Positions 53,777 to 62,800 of a DNA stretch of 64,000 nucleotides are shown here, in pieces. Source of the stretch: Loktanella sp. 5RATIMAR09 (GTDB lineage: Bacteria > Pseudomonadota > Alphaproteobacteria > Rhodobacterales > Rhodobacteraceae); contig NZ_LJAL01000004.1 of assembly GCF_001419985.1 (NCBI RefSeq), positions 124,001 to 188,000 on the forward strand. Reading direction: 5' to 3'. Each line of letters begins with the position of its first letter. The stretch's first letter is position 1. The position numbers were made by a program, and so were the translations under genes. A model generated the notes under the pieces. That model saw only the letters and a list, made by a program, of their open reading frames with translations. It did no database searches and was not told where the DNA came from.

Positions 53777-54714
53777 GCAGCACCACAGCGGATATCCTTC
53801 TTTTGGCCCTTGGCAGTTTCGGCATCCTGATCACCCTCACTGTGCTGGGCGAAATTCTGCGCGCACGCCAGCCTGTCCATGACGCCAACCCGATGCTCGA
53901 CACCTATATGACCCGCGTCCAAAGCTGGTGGGGCATGGTCGCTTTCATTGGTGCGGCGCTTTTGCTGGGCAAACCGGGGATCATGACGCTTTTTGCCTTT
54001 GCATCATTCGCCGCACTGCGGGAATTTCTGACGCTGACCACCAAAACGCAGGCCGATCACCTGGCGTTGGCGCTTGCCTTCTTTGCGGTTCTGCCCCTGC
54101 AATATGTCTTTGTCGGCTTCGGCTGGACCGGCCTCTATACCGTCTTCATCCCGGTCTACGCCTTTCTTTTCCTGCCCATGATCTCGGCCCTGCGGGGCAA
54201 TCCGCAACGCTTTCTGGTGCGGGTCGCGGAAACCCAGTGGGCGCTGATGATTGCGGTTTTCTGCGTCAGCCACGTGCCCGCGCTGATGTCGCTTGATATC
54301 GCAGGCTACGGCGACCGTTCGGTCCTGCTGATTGCCTTCCTTGTCATGGTCGTGCAAATCGGTGACCTGCTTGATTTCTTCTTTGGCCGCCGGATCGGCC
54401 GCACCAAGATCGCCCCCGGCCTGTCACCCAAAACATGGGAAGGGCTGGTCTGCGGTGTTCTGAGTGCCATGGTGATTGGCGCCATGCTCAGCTGGATCAC
54501 ACCTTTCGGCCTGTGGGGGGCCGCGCTTATGGCGGGCATTGCGTCGCTTGTCGGGATGTTCGGCAATCTCGTGGTTGCCGCAATCAAGCGCGACCGCGGT
54601 GTGAAGGACTGGTCGCACCTGATCCCGGGACAAGGCGGATTTGTAGACCAGCTCGACAGCGTGATCTTTGCCGCACCGATTTTCTATCAGCTGACCAAAT
54701 TCTTCTACACCTAA
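53773..54714 (+). CDS. CdsA-like phosphatidate cytidylyltransferase with variant signature
   Basis: A 313-residue membrane protein with about eight helices, converting phosphatidic acid to CDP-diacylglycerol in the classical family. The C-terminal signature reads AAIKRDRGVKDWSHLIPGQG then GFVDQLDS. Against the usual S-x-L-K-R...P-G-H-G-G...D-R-x-D it has Ala for Ser, Gln for His and Gln for Arg, and the preceding GDL is GNL. The KR, KD and the two Asp near the end are kept. It is likely a second, specialised CdsA beside a canonical one elsewhere; activity should be tested. Confidence 0.82.
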   Translation: MSSTTADILLLALGSFGILITLTVLGEILRARQPVHDANPMLDTYMTRVQSWWGMVAFIGAALLLGKPGIMTLFAFASFAALREFLTLTTKTQADHLALALAFFAVLPLQYVFVGFGWTGLYTVFIPVYAFLFLPMISALRGNPQRFLVRVAETQWALMIAVFCVSHVPALMSLDIAGYGDRSVLLIAFLVMVVQIGDLLDFFFGRRIGRTKIAPGLSPKTWEGLVCGVLSAMVIGAMLSWITPFGLWGAALMAGIASLVGMFGNLVVAAIKRDRGVKDWSHLIPGQGGFVDQLDSVIFAAPIFYQLTKFFYT

Positions 54715-55460
54715 CTTGTGCCCAAGAACTGCGGCAGTTTCGACAGGTTCTTGGCCACCAAGGTGCCAATGCCCCCCACTCCGTGACGGCGGATCGCGCG
54801 GTAATCCTCGCGGCTTTTGCGGATCATATGGGCGAAGGATTTATTGCTCGCCCCGCCCATTTTCATGCGCACCATCACCTTGGGAATATAGGCCAGCCGC
54901 ACCTGCCCTTCGGTCAGAAACCGCAGCATCCCGTCGTAATCACCCGCGATGCGAAAGCTCGTGTCATAAAGCCCTGCCCGTATGAAAACCTCGCGCCGCA
55001 AATAGAGCGTCGGATGCGGCGGCATCCACCCGCGCCGCAGCAGGGCCGCCGAATAGACCCCCGCTTTCCAATAACGGATCACGCGGCTTGGATCATTGCG
55101 GGCAACGTACTGCAGATCACCATAAACGCCATCAATCGCAGGATCCTCCAGTGCCTTGGCCACCCATGCAAACACATTCGCATCATCCAGTTGATCGTCC
55201 GCATGCAAGAGCCCGATCACATCACCCGTCGTGCGCTGGATGCCGTGATTGATCGCATCATATATGCCGGTATCCGGACAGGACTGCAGCACCATGTTGC
55301 GGTGCCCGTGTGCCTGCAAATAGGCAAGCGTCCCGTCGGTCGACCCACCGTCCTGCACGATATGCTCGACATCCAGATGCCCTTGGGCCGAAAGGCTCTC
55401 CAGCATCGCAGGCAAGGTCGCGCAGCCGTTCATCACTGCGGTCACAACCGAAATCTTCAT
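54711..55460 (-). CDS. Family 2 glycosyltransferase
   Basis: A 249-residue GT-A fold enzyme: MKISVVTAVMNGCATLPAML, HIVQDGGSTDGTLAYLQAHG, and the metal-binding LLHADDQLDD. The C-terminal part (GWMPPHPTLYLRREVFIRAG, FRIAGDYDGMLRFLTEGQV) is of the WcaA/colanic-acid type. It should add a sugar to the lipid-linked repeat unit. It overlaps the next glycosyltransferase gene by four bases and converges on the CdsA-like gene, whose stop it touches. Confidence 0.9.
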   Translation of the reverse strand: MKISVVTAVMNGCATLPAMLESLSAQGHLDVEHIVQDGGSTDGTLAYLQAHGHRNMVLQSCPDTGIYDAINHGIQRTTGDVIGLLHADDQLDDANVFAWVAKALEDPAIDGVYGDLQYVARNDPSRVIRYWKAGVYSAALLRRGWMPPHPTLYLRREVFIRAGLYDTSFRIAGDYDGMLRFLTEGQVRLAYIPKVMVRMKMGGASNKSFAHMIRKSREDYRAIRRHGVGGIGTLVAKNLSKLPQFLGTS

Positions 55461-56377
55461 GCGACCAACACCCTCTTTGCGGGTGCCGGCACGATGACGT
55501 CGATGCCCAGAACATCCTTGATCGCCTTGACCGGTGATGCACCATTGGCCGCCATGTAACGGCGGACCTCGCCCAGTTTGGCGTCAACAAGATAGCGGTA
55601 CCAGAAGCCTTGCAGCACATGAAAGGACCGTGCCCGCCTGCCATCGAGAAACCCCAACCGCAGCACATAACGGTAAAGGAAATAGCCACCCGCCCGCAAA
55701 CCTGCCGGCAAACGGGCGTAAATGTGCCGTTTCACCCAGCGCTTGGCGGAAGCGCGGCCATGTCCGGGCAAGACGCCAGCGCAGGGCAGAAACCCGAACT
55801 CCGCGTTCAGAACATCCACAACCTCGCGACTGGCATAGCCGTTGTGTTTGTGCACCCACCAATCCAGCGGGTGGCGGTTGTCATCAATCACCTGCCCGCA
55901 CAAATGCGCGGTCGGACCGGATACCACGATATGTTCATCCATCCAAAGCGCCTCGCACCGGCCGCGCCCGTTGCGGAACAGGCGCAGCGTCGGCGTGCGG
56001 CAAATGCCGCCATGTCTGACAAGCTCGCCCATGAATTTGATGCCGCGCCGGATGTAGTATCCATCCACATCCTCCGGCAGGCCCGCCGCGATCTCATCGG
56101 CGAGTGTCTGGGTCATGATCTCATCAGCATCCAGCCGGAGCACCCAACCCGGCGTGTCCGTGATCTGGTCCAGCGCCCAGTTGAATTGCACTGCGTGATT
56201 GACCCAAGCGTGCCGCAGCACCGTGGCACCGTGGCGCGCAGCAATCTGTGTGGTGCCATCGGTCGAACCGCTATCAATCACAAGGATGCGATCCGCCACA
56301 CCGCGCACCGACAGAATGGCGCGAGCAATATGCATCGCCTCGTTGCAAGTCAGGATGATCACTGTCAGCTGTGTCAT
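55457..56377 (-). CDS. Family 2 glycosyltransferase
   Basis: A 306-residue family 2 enzyme related to the WaaE/KdtX type: LTVIILTCNEAMHIARAILS, ILVIDSGSTDGTTQIAARHG, DxD in WVLRLDADEIM, then WWVHKHNGYASREVVDVLNA. The C-terminal third carries basic hydrophobic helices (FLYRYVLRLGFLDGRRARSF) for membrane association. Four-base overlaps with both neighbours show one operon. Confidence 0.9.
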   Translation of the reverse strand: MTQLTVIILTCNEAMHIARAILSVRGVADRILVIDSGSTDGTTQIAARHGATVLRHAWVNHAVQFNWALDQITDTPGWVLRLDADEIMTQTLADEIAAGLPEDVDGYYIRRGIKFMGELVRHGGICRTPTLRLFRNGRGRCEALWMDEHIVVSGPTAHLCGQVIDDNRHPLDWWVHKHNGYASREVVDVLNAEFGFLPCAGVLPGHGRASAKRWVKRHIYARLPAGLRAGGYFLYRYVLRLGFLDGRRARSFHVLQGFWYRYLVDAKLGEVRRYMAANGASPVKAIKDVLGIDVIVPAPAKRVLVA

Positions 56378-57510
56378 GCCATCACCCCGTCAAAGGCGTC
56401 CTGCGCCAGCCCGCGATAAAGATCGGCAAAAGCATCCACCATCGCAGCTGTTGAGAAATCACGGCGCATCCACGCGCGGCCCCGCTCGCCCATATGCACC
56501 AGATCCTGCGCCGACATCGCCAATATCTCGGCCGCCAGATTGCTGTTCGGCAGGTCAATGCAGCGGCCGCAGCCCTGCCGCGCAAGATCTTGCCAAGGTG
56601 TGTTCTGGGTCGTCAGAACCGGCACACCATGGGCCAGCGCCTCGGCCACGACGATCCCGAAGTTTTCCGAATGTGACGGCAGCACGAAAAGATCGGCCTG
56701 CGCAAAGGCCGCAGCCTTGGCCGCCCCGTCAACATGCCCGTGCAGCCGGATACGGCCAGCCGACAGGTTCGCGCGCATCTGCAACATGCGCACATATTCG
56801 GCATCTCCCGTCCCGTAAATATCCAGCGTAAAACGCGCTGGCAGGCGCGTCATCGCCGCGAAAAGCGCCTCAACGCCCTTCTTGGGGTGTAGACGGCTGA
56901 GAAAGAGCAAACGACACGGCCCGTCAGTCGGGCCACGTGGCGGCAATCCCTCCGGGACATCCACCGCATTGGGAATAATGGCACGGGCAATCTGCCCCAA
57001 TCGGGCCGTGCCATGCGATGCTTCCTGCGCCGAAGTGACATGCAACACAGCCCCCTTGGGACGCAGCAGATTGGCCAGATGCTCGAACCCTAGTTTGATG
57101 CGCCGCTTGGGGGCGTCCGGCCAATCCGCCGTGGCCTGCAATCCGCCACGGGGCGACCAGACCACAGGTTTGCCCATGGCACGCGCCAATATAAAAGCTG
57201 GCAAAGTCGGCATGTTGTAGGTGCCTGTCACATGCACAACATCCGCCCAATGGATCGCCGCAGGCATCCGCGCCAAGAGCCCCGGCGCGATACAATGTCC
57301 CGCCATGCGCCGCGCATAATGCACAGGATAAGCCAGCGGCACCGGCACCACCCGATCTGCAATGGCAGGGCCTGCCGCGTCGGCTGTCAGGACCCGCAAC
57401 TGGACCCCGTCCAAGGCGGAAACCCCGTCACAAATCGCCTTGGTGGACCAGATCGGACCGCCCCAATAGGTCGCAGGATAGAACGCGGGAACAATATGTA
57501 ATAATTTCAT
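56374..57510 (-). CDS. Family 4 glycosyltransferase
   Basis: A 378-residue GT-B enzyme (WcaI/GT4 type). The donor-binding half has LLFLSRLHPKKGVEALFAAM and the E-x7-E motif in SHSENFGIVVAEALAHGVPV; the acceptor half opens MKLLHIVPAFYPATYWGGPI. A retaining transferase using a nucleotide sugar is expected. Its start overlaps the stop of the acetyltransferase gene by four bases. Confidence 0.9.
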   Translation of the reverse strand: MKLLHIVPAFYPATYWGGPIWSTKAICDGVSALDGVQLRVLTADAAGPAIADRVVPVPLAYPVHYARRMAGHCIAPGLLARMPAAIHWADVVHVTGTYNMPTLPAFILARAMGKPVVWSPRGGLQATADWPDAPKRRIKLGFEHLANLLRPKGAVLHVTSAQEASHGTARLGQIARAIIPNAVDVPEGLPPRGPTDGPCRLLFLSRLHPKKGVEALFAAMTRLPARFTLDIYGTGDAEYVRMLQMRANLSAGRIRLHGHVDGAAKAAAFAQADLFVLPSHSENFGIVVAEALAHGVPVLTTQNTPWQDLARQGCGRCIDLPNSNLAAEILAMSAQDLVHMGERGRAWMRRDFSTAAMVDAFADLYRGLAQDAFDGVMA

Positions 57511-58076
57511 GCGGCAACCTCCTTGGTGCTGCGATGGCCAATGATGCGCGCCGGATTACCCGCCATAATTGCGCCTGCCGGCACGTCACGGGTGACAATC
57601 GCGCCGGCTCCGATGACCGCATGCGCCCCGATCTGCGCACAGGACGGCAGGATCACTGCACGTGCGCCGATCCAGACACCCGCGCCGATGACCTTGGGTG
57701 CGGGGCGGGCCAGACTATGCGGATCAAGCCCGTGATCATGGGTGAAGATCAGCGCGTGTTCAGACACCATCACATCATCGTGGATGGTCAGCCCGCCCTC
57801 TATGTCCAGATGGGCGAACTGGTTGATCTGCACACGGTCCCCGACCCGCAGGCAGGCATGCGCCCCCCTGCCCGACACCCCGACACCATGCCGGAAAGAA
57901 CACGCCGCACCCAGTGCAACCTGCGCAGGGCTGTCGAACCGGACCCCCGTCTGAAACCGCGTTCCAGCACCGGTTTTCGCAAGGCTGGCACGGTGCAGCT
58001 TTGTCGCCAGCACAGCGCCCGCACGGCGGGTCAGTGCGGCGGCGATACGTAAAACCCAGAACATCGCCCTAAACAT
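57507..58076 (-). CDS. Hexapeptide-repeat (left-handed beta helix) acyltransferase
   Basis: A 189-residue protein with N-terminal basic helices and a left-handed beta-helix core (VMVSEHALIFTHDHG with the catalytic His region, VIGAGVWIGARAVILPSCAQ, IGAHAVIGAGAIVTRDVPAG, MAGNPARIIG). It resembles WcaF/NodL-type O-acetyltransferases and probably decorates the polymer. The start ATG 58076 overlaps the polymerase stop; an upstream extension and an ATG three codons later are alternatives. Confidence 0.85.
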   Translation of the reverse strand: MFRAMFWVLRIAAALTRRAGAVLATKLHRASLAKTGAGTRFQTGVRFDSPAQVALGAACSFRHGVGVSGRGAHACLRVGDRVQINQFAHLDIEGGLTIHDDVMVSEHALIFTHDHGLDPHSLARPAPKVIGAGVWIGARAVILPSCAQIGAHAVIGAGAIVTRDVPAGAIMAGNPARIIGHRSTKEVAA

Positions 58077-59403
58077 GTGCCACCCCCAAATGTCTGACCG
58101 GAAGCGGACGTAAACGCGGCACAAAGACAACGATCATGGCGATGATCAGCACGGCCTGTACGACCGCAGCGACAATGAAACCGCTGAACGATGAATGCAG
58201 CGTGGCCTGCACGAAAGGGTAAAGCAGCAAAGGATAAAGATAGAACGCGCCAAAGCGCAGGCAGTGATGCGGTGCAAGCAAGATCACCTCGGCGCGCCGA
58301 TACACCCAGCCCAGCACAAAACCGACAACGGCCCCCGCCCAGCCGAAGTTTATGAATGCCTCGCCGGGACCGGTGACGTTAAACGCCCCGCCCGTCATCA
58401 CACCCATAACATCGCGTTTGAAAAAGACGCCCAGATCAATCGCAGGTTTGTCCAGCCACAGCGCGCGGGGCACCCAGCCAAAGGTCCACCAGCCATAGCT
58501 TTCACCCAACAGATAGGTTTCCGGCCCCACCTGATCGGTGACCATGACGGCCGCATTGATATCGAGAAAATAGGTTGACCTGACAACCTGCTCAAGCAGG
58601 CTCGCATCAACGCCGCGCAGCGCGGTCATATAGGCAGCCATAGTAAAGACACCCACCGCTCCGGCCATCATCCACAGCACGGACCGCAGCCCCGGAAGGC
58701 CCACCACGATCAGATAGGTTGCACAGGCAAAGACCAGCAGTTCAACAAGCTCGAAGCGGTCCCCCGACACCAGCGCAATCACCACGAGCAAAAGCGCCAG
58801 AACACCTGCCTGCAACATGAGCCATGGCGCACGCAGCACCAGCCCCTGCGCCAAAAGCATCACAAAGGCGCATTTGGGTACAACAAACAGCATCTTGATC
58901 CCCGCAAGCGTCGCACCCACACCGTCGCGGTTCACATTGATCTGTTTGTCCTGGTTGAACGCGGTCAGAAGATCCGCGGAAAAGAGCGACATCCCACGGG
59001 CCTGCAAGATCAGCGCAAAGGTCAAACCCGCCACACCGAAGGCCGCAAAAAACAGCCATCCCTGACGCACCAACCCACCCGCAATCAGGCGCGCCTCGCG
59101 GATCGCCAATTGCGGATCACAGGGCCGCAGCGCGAGGCGATAGCCCAGACACATCAGGATCACAAAGGCCGCCAGATAGACCGCCCCGCGCGGCATTGCC
59201 CCTGCTGTATCAATGTACTGGTCGAAAAAGGCCAAGGCAGGGTCAGCGCTGTAAACCGCAACCTTGATCAGGAACCCGAACGCGCAGAAATAGGCCAGCA
59301 GATGCATTGGCGAGACAAGACGCACCAGCCCATAGCGTTCGCCCATCCAGAACGGGATGACTGTGCACGTCAGCGCCAAAAGAATGATCAGGAGGTTTTC
59401 CAC
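58069..59403 (-). CDS. Wzy-like oligosaccharide repeat-unit polymerase
   Basis: A 444-residue protein with ten or more predicted helices and few recognisable motifs, as is normal for Wzy proteins. A large loop between late helices carries LGESYGWWTFGWVPRALWLD and TGPGEAFINFGWAGAVVGFV, features seen in O-antigen/oligosaccharide polymerases (the G-P-G-E-x-F-I-N-F-G-W stretch is characteristic). It would join repeat units in the periplasm. It overlaps the flippase gene by 16 bases. Confidence 0.82.
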   Translation of the reverse strand: MENLLIILLALTCTVIPFWMGERYGLVRLVSPMHLLAYFCAFGFLIKVAVYSADPALAFFDQYIDTAGAMPRGAVYLAAFVILMCLGYRLALRPCDPQLAIREARLIAGGLVRQGWLFFAAFGVAGLTFALILQARGMSLFSADLLTAFNQDKQINVNRDGVGATLAGIKMLFVVPKCAFVMLLAQGLVLRAPWLMLQAGVLALLLVVIALVSGDRFELVELLVFACATYLIVVGLPGLRSVLWMMAGAVGVFTMAAYMTALRGVDASLLEQVVRSTYFLDINAAVMVTDQVGPETYLLGESYGWWTFGWVPRALWLDKPAIDLGVFFKRDVMGVMTGGAFNVTGPGEAFINFGWAGAVVGFVLGWVYRRAEVILLAPHHCLRFGAFYLYPLLLYPFVQATLHSSFSGFIVAAVVQAVLIIAMIVVFVPRLRPLPVRHLGVAHV

Positions 59404-60677
59404 TGCCCCTCCTTCACCCGCCAGAGTACCGTGGCCGATGTATCAATGCCCAGCTTCCGCCAGACCGCCCACCACAGGGCCAGACCACCCAATGAGAGCG
59501 CGCCGACATAGCCCAGCGCATTGGTCAGCGCTGTCATTTCAGCGCCCCACCATACAAACCACGCCAGATAAAGCCCGATCATCAAAAGCCGCGCCGCCAG
59601 TGCCAAGCGCTGCAATCCACACAGCGTCGCAACGGTGAAACTTGATGCCAGCACCACCTGCCCCAACGCCCCAAGCAGCAACACACCGAAGATCATGGAC
59701 GGCACTGCACCGGCGGTTTGCGGCAATATGGCGGGCAGGACCGGCAGCGCAAGAATTGCTATGCAAAACAGCGCAAGCCCGGGTAAAATCGCAATCTGGC
59801 TGCCCTGCGCGCTCGCACGGGCAAGGGCGGCCATGTCACCGTCACCCTTTGCAGCCGACACTGCAGGCGCGCTGATCCATGTCGCCACGCTGACCGGCAG
59901 CGCCACAAGATTGGCAACGCGGCGCAGCAAAGCATAAACGCCCAGCGCTTCACCGGAAATCACGGCACCACCGAGGATTAGATCAATTTGCGCCACGACC
60001 ATGCCAGTGACCGACGTCGCCCAGAGCGCCAAGCTCAGATAAGGCCGGTGCCGCTGCGCCAGAACTGGCGTCCCTCGCATCTGCGGGATCGCCCAAAGCA
60101 AGCCGGCCACAGCAAAGCCTGCCATTACCAATGCACACAGCAAAAGGATGCCTGCCGCGCCTGTCTCGGGCAGCACAAGTCCGGCGACACCAAGCGCCAC
60201 CTGCGGTCCCGCATCGCGCAACGCCATGGACAGATGCACACTGCCCAGCGCCCGCATGAAGCTGGCAAGACAGCCCAGCAGATTGACGCAAAAACCGACG
60301 CCAAGAATGGCCAGCCAAGGCAACGCAGGCCAGATCAGCATCCCAAGGCCCCAGGCCACCAGTGCAAGTATTGCCGGATAAATCACAGCGAGCCGAAAAA
60401 TGTCTGCCGCGCGCAGCCCCTGTCCGTCTGTCAGCACCCGCAGCAAGATTACAGGCCCACCCACCGACACCAGCGTGCCAGCAACAAGCCCCGCGCCCCA
60501 AAGTGCTGCCAGCCTGCCAAAGGTCTCAAACCCCAGCCAAGCGGCAAGGCCCAGCATGACAAGGAAATTGACACCCACGATCCCGCCCCGAAGGCCCATA
60601 GACCCTGCGGCGCCTTTACTTGGCAAACTTGCAAATCTGGATACTGGCATCACACGAAAACCGTTGCTAAGCGCCAT
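59388..60677 (-). CDS. Wzx-like polysaccharide flippase
   Basis: A 429-residue MOP/MATE-like protein with about twelve helices (LRGGIVGVNFLVMLGLAAWL, VALPVSVATWISAPAVSAAK, MIFGVLLLGALGQVVLASSF). It should flip lipid-linked repeat units across the inner membrane. It is the first minus-strand gene of the cluster, divergent from the co-polymerase gene. No good ribosome site precedes ATG 60677; ATG 60650 is possible. Confidence 0.82.
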   Translation of the reverse strand: MALSNGFRVMPVSRFASLPSKGAAGSMGLRGGIVGVNFLVMLGLAAWLGFETFGRLAALWGAGLVAGTLVSVGGPVILLRVLTDGQGLRAADIFRLAVIYPAILALVAWGLGMLIWPALPWLAILGVGFCVNLLGCLASFMRALGSVHLSMALRDAGPQVALGVAGLVLPETGAAGILLLCALVMAGFAVAGLLWAIPQMRGTPVLAQRHRPYLSLALWATSVTGMVVAQIDLILGGAVISGEALGVYALLRRVANLVALPVSVATWISAPAVSAAKGDGDMAALARASAQGSQIAILPGLALFCIAILALPVLPAILPQTAGAVPSMIFGVLLLGALGQVVLASSFTVATLCGLQRLALAARLLMIGLYLAWFVWWGAEMTALTNALGYVGALSLGGLALWWAVWRKLGIDTSATVLWRVKEGQWKTS

Positions 60678-60789
60678 TAACCAAAGAAGGCGCAGCTTTA
60701 GTCCTCATTCATTGTGATTAATTAAAGGTTAACTCCTTTGTGGTGTTTTGCAGGAACGAACCCAGACAGAAGCCAAGACTTGGACTCCA

Positions 60790-62763
60790 ATGACACAGCG
60801 CAACGATGCCGCCAGACCGGACCCATACGACGGGTACCGTGACACCTTTGACCGGATCGCCCCGCTGGATGTGATAGCTCTGTTGCGGGTGCTGTGGCAC
60901 GGTAAATGGCTGATCCTTTGTGCGCTTCTTCTGACAACGGGGGCTGCGGGCTACTACGCATTTCGCATGGTCCAGCCGCAATATACGGCGGTGGCGACAA
61001 GCCAACTGGGTGGTGCGGAAAATGCAGCTACAGGCATAGCGGCAGCCTCCAACAGTCATGAAACGGCACTCAATACCGCCGCCGCACTTGTCACATCGGA
61101 CCCTGTGCTGACCCGTGTTGTCACAGCGCTGGATTTGCTGGCAGACGCCGAATTCAACCGATATCTAGCGCCAGAAAAACCCTTTTCGCCCAATGCTTTG
61201 CGCACGCAGCTGCGACACTGGCTGGCCGGCACAAGCGAACAGCCCCCCGATGAAGCTGCCGTTCTCGACAAGACGATCCAGAACCTGCGCCGCGCGCTCA
61301 CGGTCACCCGTCAAGCCGACACTTATATTTTGCACATCACAGCACAGAGCCGCGATCCGGATAAAGCAGTGATGCTCGCCAACACGACGGCGGCGCTTTA
61401 TCTGTCCCACCTGGAAGCAACGCAAAAACAAAAACTGACGGCAACAGAGGTCTTGTTACAAACGCGCGTCAATGATCTGCGCGCCGAACTCGCGCAGCAC
61501 GACCGGCAAGCCGCCGCAATCACCGCCTCCGCGCAAATTCAGGGTGATATCGCGCTGGATGCACTGACGGCACAGGTGCTTGCGGCAGACCAGGACCTGA
61601 GCGAAGCGCGCAACATGCTGCATGTCCTTGAAACCTCGCCTGATAGCGGAGGTGCACGCCATACCGCCGAAGTCATCCAGCTTCGTCAGAAAATTAACGA
61701 AATTGCGGCGCTGAAAGACCGGCGCAGTGCGCAGCTTTCGGTCCAATCGGAAGGGCACGCGGCCCTGCAACAGATTGCACTTCAGACCGAGGCCACGCGA
61801 TTGGTCTATCAGAGCTTTCTTGCACAACTACAGGAAAACCGGATGCAGCAGGGACTGGGCGCAGCCGCGGACCTGCGGATCACACCAGCCACCGAAGGCC
61901 GCTATATCGGACCGCAGAAGATGCTGCTTTTGACGATCGCAATCTTTTTGGGCGCCTTACTGGGCATCACGGCCGTGACGATCCGGCACATGACGCGCAA
62001 CGGCATCATTGACGCCAACAGCCTGCACGATGCAACCGGCCTGCCCGTTCTTGCGCAGTTCTCGCACCGCGCACTGCGGCACTTTGAAAAGGGCGCGCGC
62101 AATTTGCCGGCCACGGCCCGACCCGGCCTGTTGCAAGCGGGGCGCAAGTTGCACACCGCGCTCGCGCTGACACCGCAAGGCAGCAAAGCGAAAGTGATCG
62201 TATCAACGTCAAGCACAACCGCAGAAGGCAAAACGCACCATGCGCTTCTCTTGGCCCAGACGCTTGGCATGTCGGGTAAACGGGTGGTTCTGATCGGGGC
62301 CGATGGGCCTAATTCTCTGTTGCTGTCGGTTCTTGGCGCAGACCTTTCGCGTTCTGCGCAACAGGGCTGGATGAGCGGCGAAAAGACAACACATTGCCCA
62401 AGTATTGGGGCCGATGTTCTGGTTCTGCCGGACATGGCGGACTGCCATACGCCGCTCTTGCCAGACCAATTGGTCGCGCGACTGTACAGCCTGCGCGCAA
62501 GCTATGACCACATCATCATTGACGCCCCACCCGTATTGGCCGCACCAGAAGCCCTGCTTTTTGCGCGTGAATCCGATGCGATCATCTATGCGGTCCGCTG
62601 GTCAAAGACCCCGCGTGCCGTGGTCCAACGCGGGCTCGAGGCTCTGGAAGATATCGGGCATCCGGCGACAGGGCTTGTCCTGTCACGGATCAATCTGCGC
62701 AAGATGCGACAATGGTCCAACGATCCTTGCCTGACCGCACTGCAATCGGCGCAAATGATCTAG
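60790..62763 (+). CDS. Polysaccharide co-polymerase fused to a degenerate BY-kinase domain
   Basis: A 657-residue Wzc-like protein. A Wzz domain has helices at about 38-57 and 376-396 with long periplasmic coiled coils between. The cytosolic part (about 465 on) is a bacterial tyrosine kinase fold: Walker A reads TTAEGKTHH near 475-481, Walker A' reads VVLIGADG where IDAD is usual, so the first Asp is lost; Walker B HIIIDAPPVLAAP is intact. There is no C-terminal Tyr cluster. It probably sets chain length; kinase activity is doubtful. The start ATG 60790 lacks a strong ribosome site; TTG 60748 is possible. Confidence 0.85.
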   Translation: MTQRNDAARPDPYDGYRDTFDRIAPLDVIALLRVLWHGKWLILCALLLTTGAAGYYAFRMVQPQYTAVATSQLGGAENAATGIAAASNSHETALNTAAALVTSDPVLTRVVTALDLLADAEFNRYLAPEKPFSPNALRTQLRHWLAGTSEQPPDEAAVLDKTIQNLRRALTVTRQADTYILHITAQSRDPDKAVMLANTTAALYLSHLEATQKQKLTATEVLLQTRVNDLRAELAQHDRQAAAITASAQIQGDIALDALTAQVLAADQDLSEARNMLHVLETSPDSGGARHTAEVIQLRQKINEIAALKDRRSAQLSVQSEGHAALQQIALQTEATRLVYQSFLAQLQENRMQQGLGAAADLRITPATEGRYIGPQKMLLLTIAIFLGALLGITAVTIRHMTRNGIIDANSLHDATGLPVLAQFSHRALRHFEKGARNLPATARPGLLQAGRKLHTALALTPQGSKAKVIVSTSSTTAEGKTHHALLLAQTLGMSGKRVVLIGADGPNSLLLSVLGADLSRSAQQGWMSGEKTTHCPSIGADVLVLPDMADCHTPLLPDQLVARLYSLRASYDHIIIDAPPVLAAPEALLFARESDAIIYAVRWSKTPRAVVQRGLEALEDIGHPATGLVLSRINLRKMRQWSNDPCLTALQSAQMI

Positions 62764-62775
62764 GGGCAGTGAAAA

Positions 62776-62794
62776 GGGCCGCACACTGCGGCCC
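62776..62794. terminator. Bidirectional terminator between convergent genes
   Basis: GGGCCGC-acact-GCGGCCC, 7-bp stem, 12 bases after the co-polymerase stop. On the minus strand it is followed by TTTTC, on the plus strand by TGTTCCTT, so it works best for the minus-strand gene. Confidence 0.75.
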
Positions 62795-62800
62795 TGTTCC

